Origin: Thermocrispum agreste DSM 44070
GTDB taxonomy: Bacteria; Actinomycetota; Actinomycetes; Mycobacteriales; Pseudonocardiaceae
Reading direction: 5' to 3'
Length of the DNA: 64,000 bases
Assembly: GCF_000427905.1 (NCBI RefSeq)
Contig: NZ_KE386603.1
Coordinates: 367,332-431,331 of the forward strand
The translations under genes were made by a program, and so were the position numbers. Of this stretch, positions 1 to 8,940 are shown in pieces (the first letter of the stretch is position 1; each line of letters begins with the position of its first letter). The notes under the pieces are model-generated. The model was not told the origin of the DNA. It was given only the letters and a program-made list of their open reading frames with translations, and did not search any database.

Positions 1-245
1 TGCGGCACGGCGAACATGCCGAACGGGTAGTTCTCCCGCAGGTCCTGCTTGGTGGTGAACGGGAAGTGGCGCAGGTCCTCCAGCGATCGGCAGTCCTTGG
101 GGTGGACTCCGGTGGCGTCGAACGACTTCCGGTAGAACGGCACGTTGTCGTAGGCGTGCTGCAGGGTCCACTGCAGCCGCCGCAGTTGCAGCGCCCGCAA
201 TTCGTCGAGGCTGAGGCGTTCCGCTTCGTCGGCCAGCTTGTTCAT
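1..245 (-). CDS. paaK: phenylacetate--CoA ligase, N-terminal part (runs off window)
   Basis: Only the first 81 codons are present; the gene continues past base 1. The N-terminus has the hallmark of PaaK-type adenylating ligases: a helical start, then [18 protein letters not shown] and a [19 protein letters not shown] stretch, the usual entry of the AMP-binding fold. The family activates phenylacetate to phenylacetyl-CoA with ATP, the first step of aerobic phenylacetate breakdown; related ligases act on other aromatic acids, so the substrate is inferred. The ATG lies 92 bp downstream of the sigma-factor stop on the same strand, so read-through from the sigma gene is possible. No strong ribosome site is visible close to the ATG. 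Confidence 0.85.
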   Translation of the reverse strand, partial: MNKLADEAERLSLDELRALQLRRLQWTLQHAYDNVPFYRKSFDATGVHPKDCRSLEDLRHFPFTTKQDLRENYPFGMFAVP

Positions 246-337
246 GGTCCGCTAGTGTGCTCCGTCGGAGCCCTTCGCGGCCAGTGTCGGTTTCGCTCGA
301 TTTCGGTCGTGGTCGGCCGTTTCGGCTCGGAGCGGGG

Positions 338-1162
338 TCAGCCGCCGGGCCGGCCGCCGAGCTCGTGCCGCAACGCGGCCAGTGACCGGGCCAGCAGCCG
401 GGAGACGTGCATCTGGGAGATGCCGACGGCGCGAGCGATCTGGCTCTGGGTCATGTGCCGGAAGAACCGCAGTGCGATGATCCGACGCTCCCGTTCGGGC
501 AGCTTGCGCAGCGCGGGCCGGAGATATTCCGCGTCGTCCACGATGTCGAGCGCGTCGTCGGTCTCGCCGAGCTGTTCGCCGTAGCCGTCGGAAGTGTCGT
601 CGTCCTTGCGCAGCGGCCGGTCCAGCGAGGCGGGTCGGTAGGCGGCCGCGGCCGCCAAGCCGTCCAGCACCTCGTCGCGGCTGATGCCCAGGTGCTCGGC
701 CAGCTCGCTGGGGCGCGGCGAGCGACCCAGCCGGTCGGCCAGGTCGCCGCTCGCCCGGACCAGCTGCAGGTGCAGTTCCTTCATCCGGCGCGGCACCCGC
801 ATCGCCCAGGTGGCGTCACGGAAATGGCGCTGGACCTCGCCCTTGATGGTGGGCACCGCGAACGGCAGGAATCCGCGCCCGTAGTGCGGGTCGTAGCGGT
901 CCACCGCGTTGATCAAGCCGATCGTGGCGACCTGCACCAGGTCGCTTTCCGGCTCCCCGCGGCCGGAGAACCGGCGGGCGATGTGTCGTGCCACGGGCAA
1001 GTGCTCGGCGATCAGGCGCTCCCGCAGCCGGGTGTGCTCCGCCGATCCTGCTGCCAGCGTGGTCAGCCGCTCGAACAGCGGGTCGAACCGGTCGTACTCG
1101 CCTTCCCGCCGCCCGGGATGCCGGGCGCGCACGCGGGGTGGTGCTGTCGTCGTGGAGTTCAT
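338..1162 (-). CDS. RNA polymerase sigma factor, SigB/SigF/SigG type
   Basis: A 274-residue group 3 sigma factor. Region 2 is seen around residues 50-115 (ARHIARRFSGRGEPESDLVQ, then GLINAVDRYDP and PTIKGEVQRHFRD). Region 3 follows (RSPRPSELAEHLGISRDEV), and region 4 has a helix-turn-helix with MTQSQIARAVGISQMHVSRL. The family directs RNA polymerase to GTTT/GGGTA-type promoters in stress and sporulation. The open frame extends 94 codons further upstream, but the ATG at 1162 is preceded by GGAGGA at good spacing and matches the family start. No anti-sigma or anti-anti-sigma gene is adjacent, which is unusual for this family. It is clearly paralogous to the sigma gene at 55083-55970, and both share the same upstream palindrome. 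Confidence 0.93.
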   Translation of the reverse strand: MNSTTTAPPRVRARHPGRREGEYDRFDPLFERLTTLAAGSAEHTRLRERLIAEHLPVARHIARRFSGRGEPESDLVQVATIGLINAVDRYDPHYGRGFLPFAVPTIKGEVQRHFRDATWAMRVPRRMKELHLQLVRASGDLADRLGRSPRPSELAEHLGISRDEVLDGLAAAAAYRPASLDRPLRKDDDTSDGYGEQLGETDDALDIVDDAEYLRPALRKLPERERRIIALRFFRHMTQSQIARAVGISQMHVSRLLARSLAALRHELGGRPGG

Positions 1163-1245
1163 GCGCGGTTCCTCCACCTGCCGCCTTCTCGGGTGCAGTT
1201 GCGTGTCGCGTGGCGGCTGGGTACTCAACCGCGCGGTCCAGCGTT

Positions 1246-1292
1246 CCAGAGACAGACAGGTTTGTCCAATGGCGAGACAAATCTGTCTCTGG
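1246..1292. promoter_or_regulatory. twin palindromic operator upstream of sigma gene
   Basis: A 47-bp element with perfect 11-bp outer arms (CCAGAGACAGA at 1246-1256, TCTGTCTCTGG at 1282-1292). Inside it are two dyads of the form GACA-N4-TGTC: agacaggtttgtcc at 1254-1267 and gagacaaatctgtctc at 1274-1289. The shape is that of TetR-family operators. The first dyad recurs almost exactly at 56067-56080 upstream of the other sigma gene, at nearly the same distance from the start codon (92 versus 97 bp). A CTCAACC block (1224-1230 here, 56036-56042 there) is also conserved at 23-24 bp spacing. The binding protein is unknown. Confidence 0.6.
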
Positions 1293-1384
1293 TGTGGTGG
1301 AGTGCCTGGTCGGGGCGGGTGGCCAGGCCTGTCGTGGGCACGAGCGCCACGAGCGAGATGGGGCGATGCGTCCGTGGGTGCGGG

Positions 1385-1590
1385 TCGATTGCGCGGGCTG
1401 GTGCGCGACGTGGATGCCGGTCGTTGCGTGGGCTCGTGCGGCAACGTGGATGTCGGCCGTTTGCGTGCGCGTGGCGGCGACCTGGGTGTCGGTCGTTTGT
1501 GTGCGCGTGGCAGCGACCTGGGTGCGGGTCGTGTGCGCGGGCTGGTGCGCGAGTGGGTGTCGGCCGTTGCGTGGGCGCGTCACGTGCGCT
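1385..1590. repeat. degenerate 36-bp tandem repeat array in the 690-bp gap
   Basis: Five consecutive imperfect units begin at 1385, 1421, 1457, 1493 and 1529 (36, 36, 36, 36, 35 bp), followed by a partial sixth from 1564. Each begins TCG/CCG, has a central GTGCGCGTGG-like block and ends GGGTGTCGG-like. The plus strand is G/T-rich. I find no convincing gene between the sigma start and the serine hydrolase end (1163-1849). The frames open across the array give low-complexity 12-residue repeats rich in H, R, T and A, and look like by-products of the repeat. Confidence 0.75.
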
Positions 1591-1849
1591 CGCGCACAAC
1601 GAGGTAGCACGTCGTGCCGACACCGCGAAGCAGCACGCTGCGGCGAGGCCAGGCGTGTGCGGCACGTTCACGATTGTGCCCTTGAGCTCCACCTGGCCCC
1701 CACCGGGCCGACGTGCGGCTGCGGTGCCGGCGGACCTGGCTGGACCGGCGGGTGATGTGTCGTTGCTCGACGACCTGCCGCCGGATCACATGGCGGGCGC
1801 GTGTCAGCGCCCGGCGGTCTGCCGTCTCGTGGCGCGAGACCCGCCGGGA

Positions 1850-3580
1850 TCAGCGCTCGACGGCCCGCCAGCCGTCCGCGGTGAGCACTTCGGGGTGGCG
1901 CTCCGCGTCGAGCAGGACCTTCGGCCCGGCGGTCACCCGGATCCCGTCCACGAAGACGCCTCGGCCCGCCTCCGTCGCATCGGTCACCGACCGCCAGCGA
2001 ACGATCCGGTCGCCGCCCTCGAGCTGGGCGCGGACTCGCATCCACCGGCGCTTGCCGCTGTCGGTGTACGACCCGTCAGTGTGCGTGGCCGTGCCCCGGT
2101 CGTACACCGTGAACGGCACGGGCGACCACGTCCGGCCCGAGTCGGTGGACGTCTCCAGGAACAGCGACTCGGTGGATTCCAGGTCGATGAACAGGTCGAA
2201 ACCCAGTCGGGCACCGGTGGCCGGGACGGTCACCGGTGCGTCCAACGTGGCCGTGGTGTCGGGAGCGACACCGGAGAACCACGCGTCGCGGCCGTGCCGG
2301 GGACGCACGGCCAGCGCCTCCGCCAGCCCTTGTGCGACGTCGCGCCGGACCTGGTTGATGCTGCCCCTGGTGCGGGTCGGGTGGACCCGGTTGGTCAGCA
2401 GGATGGCGAACGAGCGCGACGGGAAGTCGATCACCAGCGAGGTCCCGGTGAAGCCGGTGTGGCCCGCGGTGCGCGGGCTGGCCAGCCCGGACATGTACCA
2501 GCGCTGGTTCAGCTCGAAGCCGAGGCCGTGGTCGTCGCCGGGGAACTCCGGCGTGAAGTTGGTGATCATCAGCTCCACGCTGCGCCGGGACAGGATCCGC
2601 TTGCCGCCGTAGCTGCCCCCGTTGAGCAGCGCCTGGGCCAGCACCGCCATGTCCCCGGCGGTGGAGAAGATGCCGGCGTGTCCCGCGACACCGCCCAGCG
2701 ACCAGGCGTTCTCGTCGTGGACCTCGCCGTGCACCATGCCGCGCGGCGGCGTCGACTGGTACTCGGTGGCGGCGATCCGGTCGCGCAGCGTGGGACTCGG
2801 GTTGTAGCCGGTGTCGCGCATGCCGAGCGGGCCGGTGATGCCGTCGGCGACCAGGTCGTCCAGCGGCTTGCCGCTGACCCGCTCGGCCAGCACGCCGAGC
2901 GCGATCAGGTTCAGATCCGAGTACTCGTAGGCGGTGCCCGGCTCGGCGACCGGCTCGGCGGTCAGCGCGGCCCGCAGCCGGGACGGGACGTCCGGGTACT
3001 GCGACCACAGCGGCAGCCACGCGGGCAGGCCGGAGGTGTGGGTCAGCAGTTGCCGGACGGTCACGGCTTCCTTGCCGTTCTCGGCGAACTCCGGCACGTA
3101 ACGGGCCACCGGGGCGTCCAGCTCGACCTTGCCCGCCTCCACCAGCTGCATCACCACGATCGAGGTGAACAGCTTGGACACCGACGCCATGTCGAAGATC
3201 GTGTCCGTGCGCATCGGCAGCCGCTCGTCCGCCGGCAGCTCGGTGCCCTCGCCGTCGGCGTAACGCAGCGCCCAGCCGGTGGCCTCCTTGGCGACGATCC
3301 TTCCCTGGTGGCCGAGCACCGTCACCGCGCCGGGCAGCAGCGGGAGTTCGCCGCCGGGCGCTTCGGTGGCGGCCCGGACCGCGGCCAGTGCCTTCTCGAT
3401 CGGCTCCGGATCCAGCCCGACGGCCTCCGGTGGCGCTTCGGTGAGCGTGGTGTGTGCGGGCGAGAAGCCCGGAAGTGGTCTGTCGTATCGGCCGGCGTTC
3501 CCAGGGGCGGGCCCGGCTTGCGCCGTCGTCACGCCCAAGGCCATCGCCGCCACCACCATCAGCGCGAGTGTCTTGCGCAT
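1850..3580 (-). CDS. secreted beta-lactamase-family serine hydrolase (AmiE-like)
   Basis: 576 residues with a cleavable signal peptide (MRKTLALMVVAAMALG...TTAQAG). The penicillin-binding/beta-lactamase fold is shown by the SxxK motif in FDMASVSKLFTS, a YSDLN (YxN) motif and GHTGFTGTS as the third box. About 140 residues follow as a beta-sandwich-like C-terminal extension. The gene lies 4 bp after the NamZ stop. In Bacillus subtilis the same partnership (AmiE, NagZ, NamZ) removes peptide from and degrades N-acetylmuramic-acid-containing wall fragments, so an N-acetylmuramyl-L-alanine amidase role is inferred from context. The open frame continues 63 codons upstream into namZ; the start at 3580 is chosen because it begins the signal peptide. 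An esterase or DD-peptidase role cannot be excluded. Confidence 0.85.
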   Translation of the reverse strand: MRKTLALMVVAAMALGVTTAQAGPAPGNAGRYDRPLPGFSPAHTTLTEAPPEAVGLDPEPIEKALAAVRAATEAPGGELPLLPGAVTVLGHQGRIVAKEATGWALRYADGEGTELPADERLPMRTDTIFDMASVSKLFTSIVVMQLVEAGKVELDAPVARYVPEFAENGKEAVTVRQLLTHTSGLPAWLPLWSQYPDVPSRLRAALTAEPVAEPGTAYEYSDLNLIALGVLAERVSGKPLDDLVADGITGPLGMRDTGYNPSPTLRDRIAATEYQSTPPRGMVHGEVHDENAWSLGGVAGHAGIFSTAGDMAVLAQALLNGGSYGGKRILSRRSVELMITNFTPEFPGDDHGLGFELNQRWYMSGLASPRTAGHTGFTGTSLVIDFPSRSFAILLTNRVHPTRTRGSINQVRRDVAQGLAEALAVRPRHGRDAWFSGVAPDTTATLDAPVTVPATGARLGFDLFIDLESTESLFLETSTDSGRTWSPVPFTVYDRGTATHTDGSYTDSGKRRWMRVRAQLEGGDRIVRWRSVTDATEAGRGVFVDGIRVTAGPKVLLDAERHPEVLTADGWRAVER

Positions 3581-3584
3581 CGTG

Positions 3585-4874
3585 TCATCCCCGGTACAGC
3601 AGATAGGGCCGGCGCCGACGATCGAACTCCGCTTGCTCGTCGCGCCAGGCCGCGATGATCTCCTCCGCAGTGGCTCCGCCGTCGACCATGGTGCGGAACC
3701 GGTCCGACCCGGTGAGCAGGTCGATCCACCGCCCGTGCGGGGTGTCGCCAGCTCGCCAGTCGAAGGCATCGTAGAGCCGCTTCGCAGTGACGATCATGTG
3801 CGTGGCCACCGCGATCGCCTCGACCCGCCTGGGGTCGACGATGTGCACCTGGACACCCGCGCACACCTCACCGGCGTACTTGCTGAACGTCGGCGCGAAA
3901 TAGGCCTCGCGGAACCGGACGCCGGGCAGCCCGAGCCGGTCCAGCTCGTGCGCCCAGCGGTAGTCCGCGTACGGTGCGCCGATCAGCTCGAACGGCCGGG
4001 TCGTGCCGCGGCCCTCGGACAGGTTGGTCGCCTCGAACAGGCACGTTCCCGGGTACAGCAGCGCGGTGTCCGGCGTCGGCATGTTCGGGCTGGGCAGGAT
4101 CCACGGCAACCCGGTGTCGGCGTATCGCATGCTGCGCCGCCACCCGCGGACGCGGACCACGTCGAGCCTGCCGAGGCGGCCACCGGCGGTGTCCGGCAGC
4201 AGCTCGGCGTCGAAGAATCGGGCGAGCTCGCCGACCGTCATGCCGTGCTGCTGGAGGATCGGCTGCTTGCCGACCCCGGACTGGAAGCCCTCGCGCAGCA
4301 TCGGCCCGCGGACGTCTCCGCCGATCGGATTGGGGCGGTCCAGCACCACGAACCGGATGTCCGACCCGACCGCGCCGGCCATCGCCTCGTACATCAGCCA
4401 AATGTAGGTGTAGAAGCGCGCTCCCACGTCCTGGATGTCGAACACCACGGTCTCCACCCCGGACTTGCGGTACAGCTCGGTGAACTTCGCCGCGGAGGCG
4501 CCGTAGGCGTCGTAGACCATGATCCCGGTGCGTGGGTCGACGTGGTCGCCCTCGCCGTCACCTGCCTGGCCGGTGCCGCGGAATCCGTGTTCCGGGCCGA
4601 ACACGGCCACCACGTCGATCGAACCCGAGTCGTGCATCTGGTCGACGATGCTGGTCAGCGTCCCGGTGACACCGGTCGGATTGGTGATCACCCCGACCTT
4701 CTGGCCACGCAGGTCCGCCCAATCCTCGGCGGCCAGCACGTCGGCACCGGGCAGCACCCGGTGCTGGGGGCGGCCTGGTGGGCCCGCCGGGGCAGCGGTC
4801 GCCGCGCTCGCACTGGTGACGAGCGGGGTGGCTGCCGCACCAGCGGCTCCGGCCAGGAAGCTTCGACGTCTCAT
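3585..4874 (-). CDS. namZ: exo-beta-N-acetylmuramidase NamZ (DUF1343, GH171)
   Basis: 429 residues with a twin-arginine signal (MRRRSFLAGAAGAAA). The DUF1343 body has the family markers KVGVITNPTGV, VVAVFGPEHGFRG, VVFDIQDVGARFYTY, RPNPIGG and LSEGRGTTRPFE. NamZ proteins remove non-reducing terminal MurNAc from wall glycan chains, in the Bacillus system together with NagZ and the amidase AmiE. Here it is the first gene of a two-gene unit with the AmiE-like hydrolase (gap of 4 bp). No NagZ is in the window. The ATG follows GAGGAGAGAAGG. Tat export implies folding in the cytoplasm before secretion and action outside the membrane. Confidence 0.9.
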   Translation of the reverse strand: MRRRSFLAGAAGAAATPLVTSASAATAAPAGPPGRPQHRVLPGADVLAAEDWADLRGQKVGVITNPTGVTGTLTSIVDQMHDSGSIDVVAVFGPEHGFRGTGQAGDGEGDHVDPRTGIMVYDAYGASAAKFTELYRKSGVETVVFDIQDVGARFYTYIWLMYEAMAGAVGSDIRFVVLDRPNPIGGDVRGPMLREGFQSGVGKQPILQQHGMTVGELARFFDAELLPDTAGGRLGRLDVVRVRGWRRSMRYADTGLPWILPSPNMPTPDTALLYPGTCLFEATNLSEGRGTTRPFELIGAPYADYRWAHELDRLGLPGVRFREAYFAPTFSKYAGEVCAGVQVHIVDPRRVEAIAVATHMIVTAKRLYDAFDWRAGDTPHGRWIDLLTGSDRFRTMVDGGATAEEIIAAWRDEQAEFDRRRRPYLLYRG

Positions 4875-5058
4875 CCTTCTCTCTCCTCGGACGTCTCGGG
4901 CGCGGCCTGGTGGGCCGGCGCTCGACCGGGTAGCTCGCGGTGCCGGGGTGATCCGGCACAAGGAAGCTCTGCCATAGCGTGCTCGGTACCCGGTTCGTCG
5001 TCCAGCGTGTGGGAATTTTTCGTCCACCGTGTCGGGGGTGGGCCGTACCCTCGGCCCC

Positions 5059-6234
5059 ATGTCCGACACCGTCGCCGCCGAAGACACCGCCGAGGTCTCG
5101 GCGGAACAGCTGACCCGCGCTTCGCTGAGCCGCCAGGTCCTGCTCGAGCGCGTGCCGCTCGCGGTCGAGGAAGCCGTGCGCCGGATGGTCGCGGTGCAGG
5201 CGCAGCAGCCGGAGTCGGTGTACGTGGGATTGGCGAGCAGGCTCAGCGACTTCGACCCGGCGGCCGTCGACCGGGCGTTCCAGCAGCGCACGCTGGTGAA
5301 AGCCACGCTGGTGCGCATCACGTTGCACGCCGCGCACCGAGACGACCATGCCACGCTGCGTGTGGCGGCGCTGCCCACCCTGCGGGGCGCCGCATTCGAC
5401 AAGCGGTACTTCGAGACGGGGCGCGACCCTGCGGAAACGGACGCGTTGGTGCCTGCGCTGCTGGAGTTCGCGTCGAGCCCGCGAACGAGCACGGAGCTGC
5501 AGAAATGGCTCGCCGAACAGCTGGACGGCGAAGGGCATTCGCGGGTGTGGCGGGCGCTGCGCGCGATCGCGCCGCTGGTGCACGAGCCGACCGGAGGAGG
5601 CTGGTCGTTCGGTCAGCGTCCGGCCTACCGCGCCGCGGCCGACACGGCAGGCCCGGTGCGGGCGACCGCGGAGCAGTGTGCGGCAGCCCTGCGGGAGGTC
5701 GTTCCCCGATATCTGGCCGCGTTCGGCCCGGCAAGCGTCGCCGACATCGCGCAGTTCGCCCTGGTGCAGCGCAGCCGGGTCAAGGACGCCGTGCGGGCGC
5801 TCGGGGACCGGCTGGTGACCCTGCGCGGGCCGGACGGTGTCGTGCTGTACGACGTGCCCGGCGGGCGGATTCCCGCGCCGGACGAGCCGGCGCCCCCGCG
5901 GCTGCTGCCGATGTGGGACAACCTCCTGCTGGCCTACGCCGACCGCAGCCGGGTGATCCCGCCGGAGTTTCGCCAGGTGGTGACCCGGGTCAACGGCGAC
6001 GTGCTGCCGACCCTGCTGGTGGATGGCAAGGTCGCGGGCGTCTGGCGCGTGCTGGACGGAACGGTGGAGGCGACCGCTTTCCGGCCGTTGACCAGGTCGG
6101 CGTGGCGAGGGCTGGCTGCCGAGGCCGAGCGGCTGATGCAGCTGCTCGGTGACCGGGAGCCCGCCATGTTCCAGCGTTACCACCACTGGTGGCGGCGGCT
6201 TCCCGATGGTGAGGTGCGCATCCTGGCCGGGTGA
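5059..6234 (+). CDS. AlkZ/YcaQ-like winged-helix protein (HTH_42)
   Basis: 391 residues of the HTH_42 superfamily. It starts with a helix-rich winged-helix segment and the conserved MVAVQAQQPESVYVGLASRL block, followed by RAFQQRTLVKATLVRITLHA. Characterised members (AlkZ, YcaQ) are DNA glycosylases that unhook interstrand crosslinks or bulky lesions, using a Q-x-Q or Q-x-D motif; QAQ is present here. That makes a DNA repair role plausible, but many actinobacterial paralogues are uncharacterised. The frame is open from a GTG at 5029; ATG 5059 is preferred, although no good ribosome site precedes either. It is divergent from namZ. Confidence 0.75.
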   Translation: MSDTVAAEDTAEVSAEQLTRASLSRQVLLERVPLAVEEAVRRMVAVQAQQPESVYVGLASRLSDFDPAAVDRAFQQRTLVKATLVRITLHAAHRDDHATLRVAALPTLRGAAFDKRYFETGRDPAETDALVPALLEFASSPRTSTELQKWLAEQLDGEGHSRVWRALRAIAPLVHEPTGGGWSFGQRPAYRAAADTAGPVRATAEQCAAALREVVPRYLAAFGPASVADIAQFALVQRSRVKDAVRALGDRLVTLRGPDGVVLYDVPGGRIPAPDEPAPPRLLPMWDNLLLAYADRSRVIPPEFRQVVTRVNGDVLPTLLVDGKVAGVWRVLDGTVEATAFRPLTRSAWRGLAAEAERLMQLLGDREPAMFQRYHHWWRRLPDGEVRILAG

Positions 6235-6320
6235 GCATCCCGGCCGGCTCCATCCGGAGGGGCCTGTCGGGCGCGGATCCGTTCCGGATGACGGTCGGGC
6301 CACCCCGGGGCGGCGCAGGA

Positions 6321-6378
6321 CCGGTTCGGCTCACCGGTGACCGCCCTGACCGGTTCGGCTCACCGGCGGCCGCCCTGA
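6321..6378. repeat. two tandem 29-bp units
   Basis: The unit CCGGTTCGGCTCACCGGT... occurs at 6321-6349 and 6350-6378 with two mismatches, and a truncated third CCGGTCCGGGCGGA follows. It lies in the convergent gap between the winged-helix gene and the 2-hydroxyacid dehydrogenase. Internal CACCGGTGA is itself palindromic, so the unit may fold; no poly-T tract marks it as an intrinsic terminator. Confidence 0.6.
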
Positions 6379-6426
6379 CCGGTCCGGGCGGAGACCGGCA
6401 CATCCGGTGTCGGCCGCCGCCCCGGA

Positions 6427-7422
6427 TCAGTTCGTCTCTGCGGGCTCGACCACCGGGTTGAGCAGCGTGCCGTCCTTCAGGAACTGTTCGAGGTTGGCTG
6501 CGGCGATGTCGGACATCGCCTTGCGGGTCTCCACCGTCCCACTGCCGACGTGCGGCAGCAGCATGACGTTGTCCAGCTCGCGCAGGCGCTCCGGCACATG
6601 GGGCTCGTTGGTGTAGACGTCCAGCCCGGCGCCGGCCAGCCCGCCGGTGGCCAGCAACTCGACCAGTGCTTCCTCGTCGATGACGCTCCCGCGGGAGACG
6701 TTGACCAGGTAGCCGTCGGGGCCGAGCGCGGTGAGCACCGAACGGTCGACCAGTCGTGCGGTTTCCGGGCCTCCCGTGACCGCCACGACCAGCACGTCCA
6801 CCGCCTCGGCCAGCGCAACAGGAGAGTCGTAGTACGGGTAGCCGACGTCGGCGACGCGGCGCCGGTTGTGGTAGGCGATCCGGCAGCCGAACGGCTCCAG
6901 CCGCGCCGCGACCGCGCGGCCGATCCGGCCCAGGCCGAGGATGCCGACGCGGGTCCCGCCGACCTTGCGGGTGAGGCGGAACGGGCCCTCGGTCTCCCAG
7001 CGGCCTTGCCGTACGTACCGGTCCGCCGCGGCGAAGCCGCGCAGCGCGTCGAGCAGCAGCGCCACCGCCGTGTCGGCGACGCAGTCGGTCAGCACGTCTG
7101 GTGTGTTGCTGACTCCGATGCCGCGGCGCTCGGCTTGGGCGAGGTCGGTGGAGTCGCAGCCGGTGCCGAAGTTGATCACTGCGCGCAGGTTCGGCAGCGC
7201 CGCCATCAGCTCGCTGCCGACGCCGGTGAACGACGTCGTCACAGCCACGTGCACGGAGGCGGCGTGCTCGGCGAGAAACGCCTCGCGTTCTGCTCCGCCG
7301 GGGAGCACCAGCGGGTCGTGCTTGTCGACCACCGCCTGCAGCCACGGCGGCAACGGACCGACGGCCAGCACGCGGTCGCCACTGGACGATGCGTGGTGAT
7401 CACCCGAAGACATGAAGCTCAT
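6427..7422 (-). CDS. NAD(P)-dependent D-2-hydroxyacid dehydrogenase (glyoxylate/hydroxypyruvate reductase type)
   Basis: 331 residues. The Rossmann motif is VGILGLGRIGRAVAARL. The catalytic Arg lies in LVNVSRGSVIDEEALVELL, the Glu is probably in the segment DVYTNEPHVPERL, and the His is in LPHVGSGTVETR. The spacing matches the D-2-hydroxyacid dehydrogenase superfamily, closest in pattern to GhrB/glyoxylate reductases. It would reduce glyoxylate or hydroxypyruvate, which is of interest because malate synthase, another glyoxylate consumer, is 1.7 kb away. The substrate is inferred. It follows the purine permease on the same strand with a 23-bp gap, so the two may be co-transcribed. An alternative ATG is at 7413. 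Confidence 0.85.
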   Translation of the reverse strand: MSFMSSGDHHASSSGDRVLAVGPLPPWLQAVVDKHDPLVLPGGAEREAFLAEHAASVHVAVTTSFTGVGSELMAALPNLRAVINFGTGCDSTDLAQAERRGIGVSNTPDVLTDCVADTAVALLLDALRGFAAADRYVRQGRWETEGPFRLTRKVGGTRVGILGLGRIGRAVAARLEPFGCRIAYHNRRRVADVGYPYYDSPVALAEAVDVLVVAVTGGPETARLVDRSVLTALGPDGYLVNVSRGSVIDEEALVELLATGGLAGAGLDVYTNEPHVPERLRELDNVMLLPHVGSGTVETRKAMSDIAAANLEQFLKDGTLLNPVVEPAETN

Positions 7423-7445
7423 TGTGGCCCGTGCTCACCCACCGC

Positions 7446-8786
7446 TCAGGCAAGCCAGATGAAGAACGCCACGACCACGGCGAACAGCACGTAGCCGACG
7501 GGGTGCACCTCCCGCCAGCGTCCGCGCGCGACCATCGTCAGCGGGTAGAAGAACAGACCGACGGCGATGCCGGTGGCCACCGAGTAGGTCAGCGGCATGG
7601 TGATGACGGCGAGGAAGACCGGAATGGCGAACTCGATCCTGGTCCAGTCGACCTCGCCGAGCCCGCGCGCCATCAGCACCCCGACGACGATCAAAGCCGG
7701 GGCGGTCACCGCAGGCGTGACGACACCCAGCAGCGGGGAGAAGAACAACGCGAGCAGGAACAGCACCGCGGTGGCCACCGAGGTCAGCCCGGTCCGGCCG
7801 CCCGCGGCCACGCCCGCGGACGATTCGACGTAGGCGGTGGTGGTGGAGGTGCCCAGGACCGCGCCGCCCATCGCAGCGACCGAGTCCGACACGAACGCAG
7901 CCCGCGCACGCGGCAGCTTGCCGTCCCGCAGCAAGCCCGCCTGGTTGGCGATGGCGATCAGCGTCCCGGAGGTGTCGAAGAAGTCGACGAACATCATGGT
8001 GGCGATGGCCACCAGCATCTGGCCGACGAACAGGTCGGGCAGGCTGGTGACCGCCTGGCCGAAGGTCGGCGCCAGGCTGGGCACGCCGGACACGATGCCG
8101 GACGGCGGCTCGATCACGCCGAAGATCACGCCCACCGCGCCGGTGAGCAGCATGCCGTAGAACACCGCTCCGCGCACGCCCTTGACCAGCAGGGCGGCGG
8201 TGGCCACCAGGCCGAACAGGGCGAGCACGGTGCTCGGCTTGCCCAGGTCGCCCAGGGCGACGAACGTCGACTCGTCCGCCACCACGATCTCGGCGTTGCG
8301 CAGCCCGATGAAGGCGATGAATGCGCCGATCCCCGCGCCGGTGGCCAGCTTGAGCGGCATCGGGATGGCGTTGATGATCGCTTCGCGCAGCCCGGTCAGC
8401 ACCAGCACGAAGATCAGGAACCCGCTGACCAGCGTCCCGGCCAGCGCGGTCTGCCAGGGGATGCCGAAGCCTTGCACGACGGTGAACGCGAAGAAGGCGT
8501 TGACGCCCATGCCCGGCGCCAGGGCGATCGGGTAGCGCGCCCACAGGCCCATCACCAGCGTGCTCAGCGCCGCCGCCAGCCCGGTGGCGACGAACACCGC
8601 CTCCCGGTCCATGCCCGCCTCGCCCAGGATCTGCGGGTTGACGAACAGGATGTACCCCATCGCCAGGAAGGTGGTCAGGCCGGCGAGCAGTTCGCGCCCC
8701 ACCGTGGTGCCGTGCTCGGACAGCCGGAAATAGCGGTCCAGCAGCCCGCCCTCGGACGTCCTGGTCTTCTGGTCGTTCACCGCCAT
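7446..8786 (-). CDS. NCS2 family purine permease (AzgA/PbuG type)
   Basis: 446 residues, about 12-14 hydrophobic segments. It carries the markers of the AzgA branch of nucleobase:cation symporters: TTFLAMGYILFVNPQIL near the N-terminus, GMGVNAFFAFTVVQG, FVDFFDTSGTLIAIANQAG and GTSTTTAYVESSAGVAAGGRTG. Proteins of this branch import adenine, guanine or hypoxanthine with protons. The ATG at 8786 is preceded by GCGGAGGTGGGC, a strong ribosome site. The downstream 2-hydroxyacid dehydrogenase starts 23 bp after its stop. No purine riboswitch is apparent in the upstream gap. Confidence 0.92.
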   Translation of the reverse strand: MAVNDQKTRTSEGGLLDRYFRLSEHGTTVGRELLAGLTTFLAMGYILFVNPQILGEAGMDREAVFVATGLAAALSTLVMGLWARYPIALAPGMGVNAFFAFTVVQGFGIPWQTALAGTLVSGFLIFVLVLTGLREAIINAIPMPLKLATGAGIGAFIAFIGLRNAEIVVADESTFVALGDLGKPSTVLALFGLVATAALLVKGVRGAVFYGMLLTGAVGVIFGVIEPPSGIVSGVPSLAPTFGQAVTSLPDLFVGQMLVAIATMMFVDFFDTSGTLIAIANQAGLLRDGKLPRARAAFVSDSVAAMGGAVLGTSTTTAYVESSAGVAAGGRTGLTSVATAVLFLLALFFSPLLGVVTPAVTAPALIVVGVLMARGLGEVDWTRIEFAIPVFLAVITMPLTYSVATGIAVGLFFYPLTMVARGRWREVHPVGYVLFAVVVAFFIWLA

Positions 8787-8940
8787 GCCCACCTCCGCGA
8801 AAAGAACGGTGTCACCCTGCCAAGTGACGGACCGCGCGACAACACCTGGGACCTGTTCTGCGCTGTGATTTCGGCAATGCCGCGCGCCGCGAGGACGCGC
8901 GTCGGGTTGCCGGTGGCACGACGGCCGTGCTGGCGAACGC

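Noticed and set aside
1385-1590. Possible CRISPR array because of the 36-bp period
   Set aside because: Units are directly adjacent with no unique spacers, they are diverged from one another, and no cas gene is near.
407-3658. 1083-codon open frame on the plus strand
   Set aside because: It is the antisense of the sigma factor and serine hydrolase genes. Its sequence is rich in R, G, Q, V and H without domains; long antisense frames are expected at this GC content.
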